Source: Acidobacteria bacterium UBA2994
GTDB lineage: Bacteria > Acidobacteriota > Vicinamibacteria > Vicinamibacterales > UBA8438
DNA length: 8,061 nt
Direction: 5' to 3'
Assembly: GCA_002346545.1 (NCBI GenBank)
Contig: DEAA01000039.1
Span: forward strand, 50,035 to 58,095
Shown here: positions 6,972 through 8,061 of the stretch, in pieces
Layout of the letters: each line of letters opens with the position of its first letter
Numbering within the stretch: the stretch's first letter is position 1
Program-made: the position numbers and the translations under genes
Notes under the pieces: model-generated
What the model saw: the letters and a program-made list of their open reading frames with translations, nothing else
Databases searched by the model: none
Told to the model about the DNA's origin: nothing

Positions 6972-8061
6972 CTACATCATGCCGCCCATGCCGCCCATGC
7001 CACCCATGCCGTCCATGCCGCCGCCCGGCGGCATGCCCCCTTCCTTCTTCTCTTCCGGGATCTCGCTCACTAGCGCCTCAGTGGTCAGCAGCAGCGACGC
7101 GATGGAGCTGGCGTTCTGCAGCGCGGCCCGCACCACCTTGGTCGGGTCGATGACGCCGGCCTGGATCAGGTTCTCGTAGGTCTCGCTCTGGGCGTTGAAG
7201 CCCTCCTCTTCTTTGTCCTGCTCGCGCACCTTCTGGACAACGATTGACCCTTCCTGACCGGCGTTGGTGGAGATCCACCGCATTGGCTCTTCGAGCGCCC
7301 GGCGGATGATGTTCACGCCGATCTGCTTGTCGCCTTCGAGCTTCAGGTCGGCCAGTGCAGCCTGGCTGCGGAGTAGCGCCACGCCGCCGCCTGGCACGAT
7401 GCCCTCCTCGACAGCGGCCTTAGTCGCGTGCATTGCGTCCTCGACCCGAGCCTTCTTTTCCTTCATCTCGGTCTCGGTCGCGGCGCCGACCTTAATGACG
7501 GCCACGCCACCGACGAGCTTTGCCAGCCGCTCCTGCAGTTTCTCGCGGTCGTAGTCCGAGGTAGTCTCCTCGATCTGGGTCCGGATCTGCTTCACGCGGC
7601 CTTCGATCGCGGCGTGGGTGCCTTCACCCTCGACGATGGTCGTGTTGTCCTTGTCGATGGTGACCTTCTTGGCTTTGCCCAGGTCCTCGACTCGAATGTT
7701 CTCGAGCTTGAGGCCAAGGTCCTCGGTGATCGCTTTACCGCCGGTCAGCGTCGCGATGTCTTCGAGCATCGCCTTTCGCCGATCGCCGAAGCCGGGCGCC
7801 TTTACCGCCGCTCCTTGCAGGGTGCCACGCAGCTTGTTGACCACGAGGGTGGCGAGTGCTTCACCTTCGACGTCTTCGGCCACGATAAGAAGCGGACGGT
7901 TGAGACGAGCGACCTGCTCGAGCAGCGGTAGGAGGTCCTTCATCGAGCCGATCTTCTTCTCATGGATCAGGATGATCGGGTTTTCGAGCACCACTTCCAT
8001 CCGCTCGGAGTCGGTCACGAAGTACGGCGAGAGATACCCGCGGTCGAACTGCATGCCTTCG
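6972..8061 (-). CDS. groL: Chaperonin GroEL, 60 kDa (5' partial)
   Basis: The 3' two-thirds of the gene is present (362 codons); the start and any groES lie beyond the right edge. GroEL forms a double seven-subunit ring that folds cytoplasmic proteins with ATP and GroES. The fragment opens at the equivalent of E. coli residue 191, with [14 protein letters not shown] keeping the substrate-binding apical residues Y199, S201, Y203 and F204. Then come [44 protein letters not shown], and [17 protein letters not shown], which contains the catalytic aspartate (D398 in E. coli), followed by the GGG of the nucleotide pocket and VIDPTKV (D495 equivalent). The protein ends with a GGM-repeat tail, the disordered segment inside the cavity. 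Nothing suggests decay. It is convergent with the tonB-like gene. Confidence 0.98.
   Translation of the reverse strand, partial: EGMQFDRGYLSPYFVTDSERMEVVLENPIILIHEKKIGSMKDLLPLLEQVARLNRPLLIVAEDVEGEALATLVVNKLRGTLQGAAVKAPGFGDRRKAMLEDIATLTGGKAITEDLGLKLENIRVEDLGKAKKVTIDKDNTTIVEGEGTHAAIEGRVKQIRTQIEETTSDYDREKLQERLAKLVGGVAVIKVGAATETEMKEKKARVEDAMHATKAAVEEGIVPGGGVALLRSQAALADLKLEGDKQIGVNIIRRALEEPMRWISTNAGQEGSIVVQKVREQDKEEEGFNAQSETYENLIQAGVIDPTKVVRAALQNASSIASLLLTTEALVSEIPEEKKEGGMPPGGGMDGMGGMGGMGGMM
6981..7016 (-). repeat. Four 9-base tandem repeats encoding the GroEL GGM tail
   Basis: Units of GCCGCCCAT (two perfect, two with one change) in plus-strand reading encode the (G/D)GM repeats near the GroEL C-terminus. 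Such repeats are usual in the chaperonin tail and vary in copy number between species. Confidence 0.85.

Noticed and set aside
7428..7931. 167-residue plus-strand frame inside groL
   Set aside because: It is the antisense reading of highly conserved GroEL codons and has no family signature.

Overview
This is a GC-rich chromosomal window with tightly packed genes, short gaps and many GTG/ATG starts. It carries core bacterial functions and no sign of mobile DNA. An exoribonuclease R, a SelB elongation factor, a Gly-rich TonB and a GroEL with a GGM tail point to a Gram-negative, GC-rich bacterium. The gene set and TonB style make an Acidobacteriota-like host my best guess. That is inference only, because no rRNA or other phylogenetic marker has been compared.

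Positions 1-5039 hold a compact plus-strand block: the C-terminal part of a MOFRL-type glycerate 2-kinase (5' end outside the window), then rnr (RNase R, overlapping it by 11 bases), then selB (13 bases later, with its own Shine-Dalgarno). The overlap and short gap suggest one transcript joining a metabolic kinase, an RNA-decay enzyme and the selenocysteine-specific elongation factor. No selA, selD or selC lies in the window, so the rest of the selenocysteine machinery must be elsewhere in the genome if it is functional.

Positions 5040-6872 hold two further plus-strand genes. The first is a small protein resembling general-stress 17M/DUF1269-like proteins, preceded by a plausible sigma70-type promoter. 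After a 226-base gap with a short palindrome and a possible tiny ORF comes a TonB-family energy transducer. It has a long cytoplasmic N-terminus, one transmembrane helix with the Ser-x3-His pattern of TonB, acidic and Gly-rich periplasmic linkers and a TonB_C domain. Its linker DNA has two identical G8 tracts exactly 60 bases apart.

Positions 6873-8061 contain the convergent 3' part of groL on the minus strand. It is closed by a very clear intrinsic terminator (11-bp GC stem plus a T-rich tail) that lies between the tonB-like gene and groL.

I see no CRISPR array, tRNA, rRNA, insertion sequence, phage gene or defence cassette. Nothing here amounts to a convincing new system. The points most worth checking are the selB context, the twin G tracts in the tonB-like gene and the uncharacterised stress-like protein.
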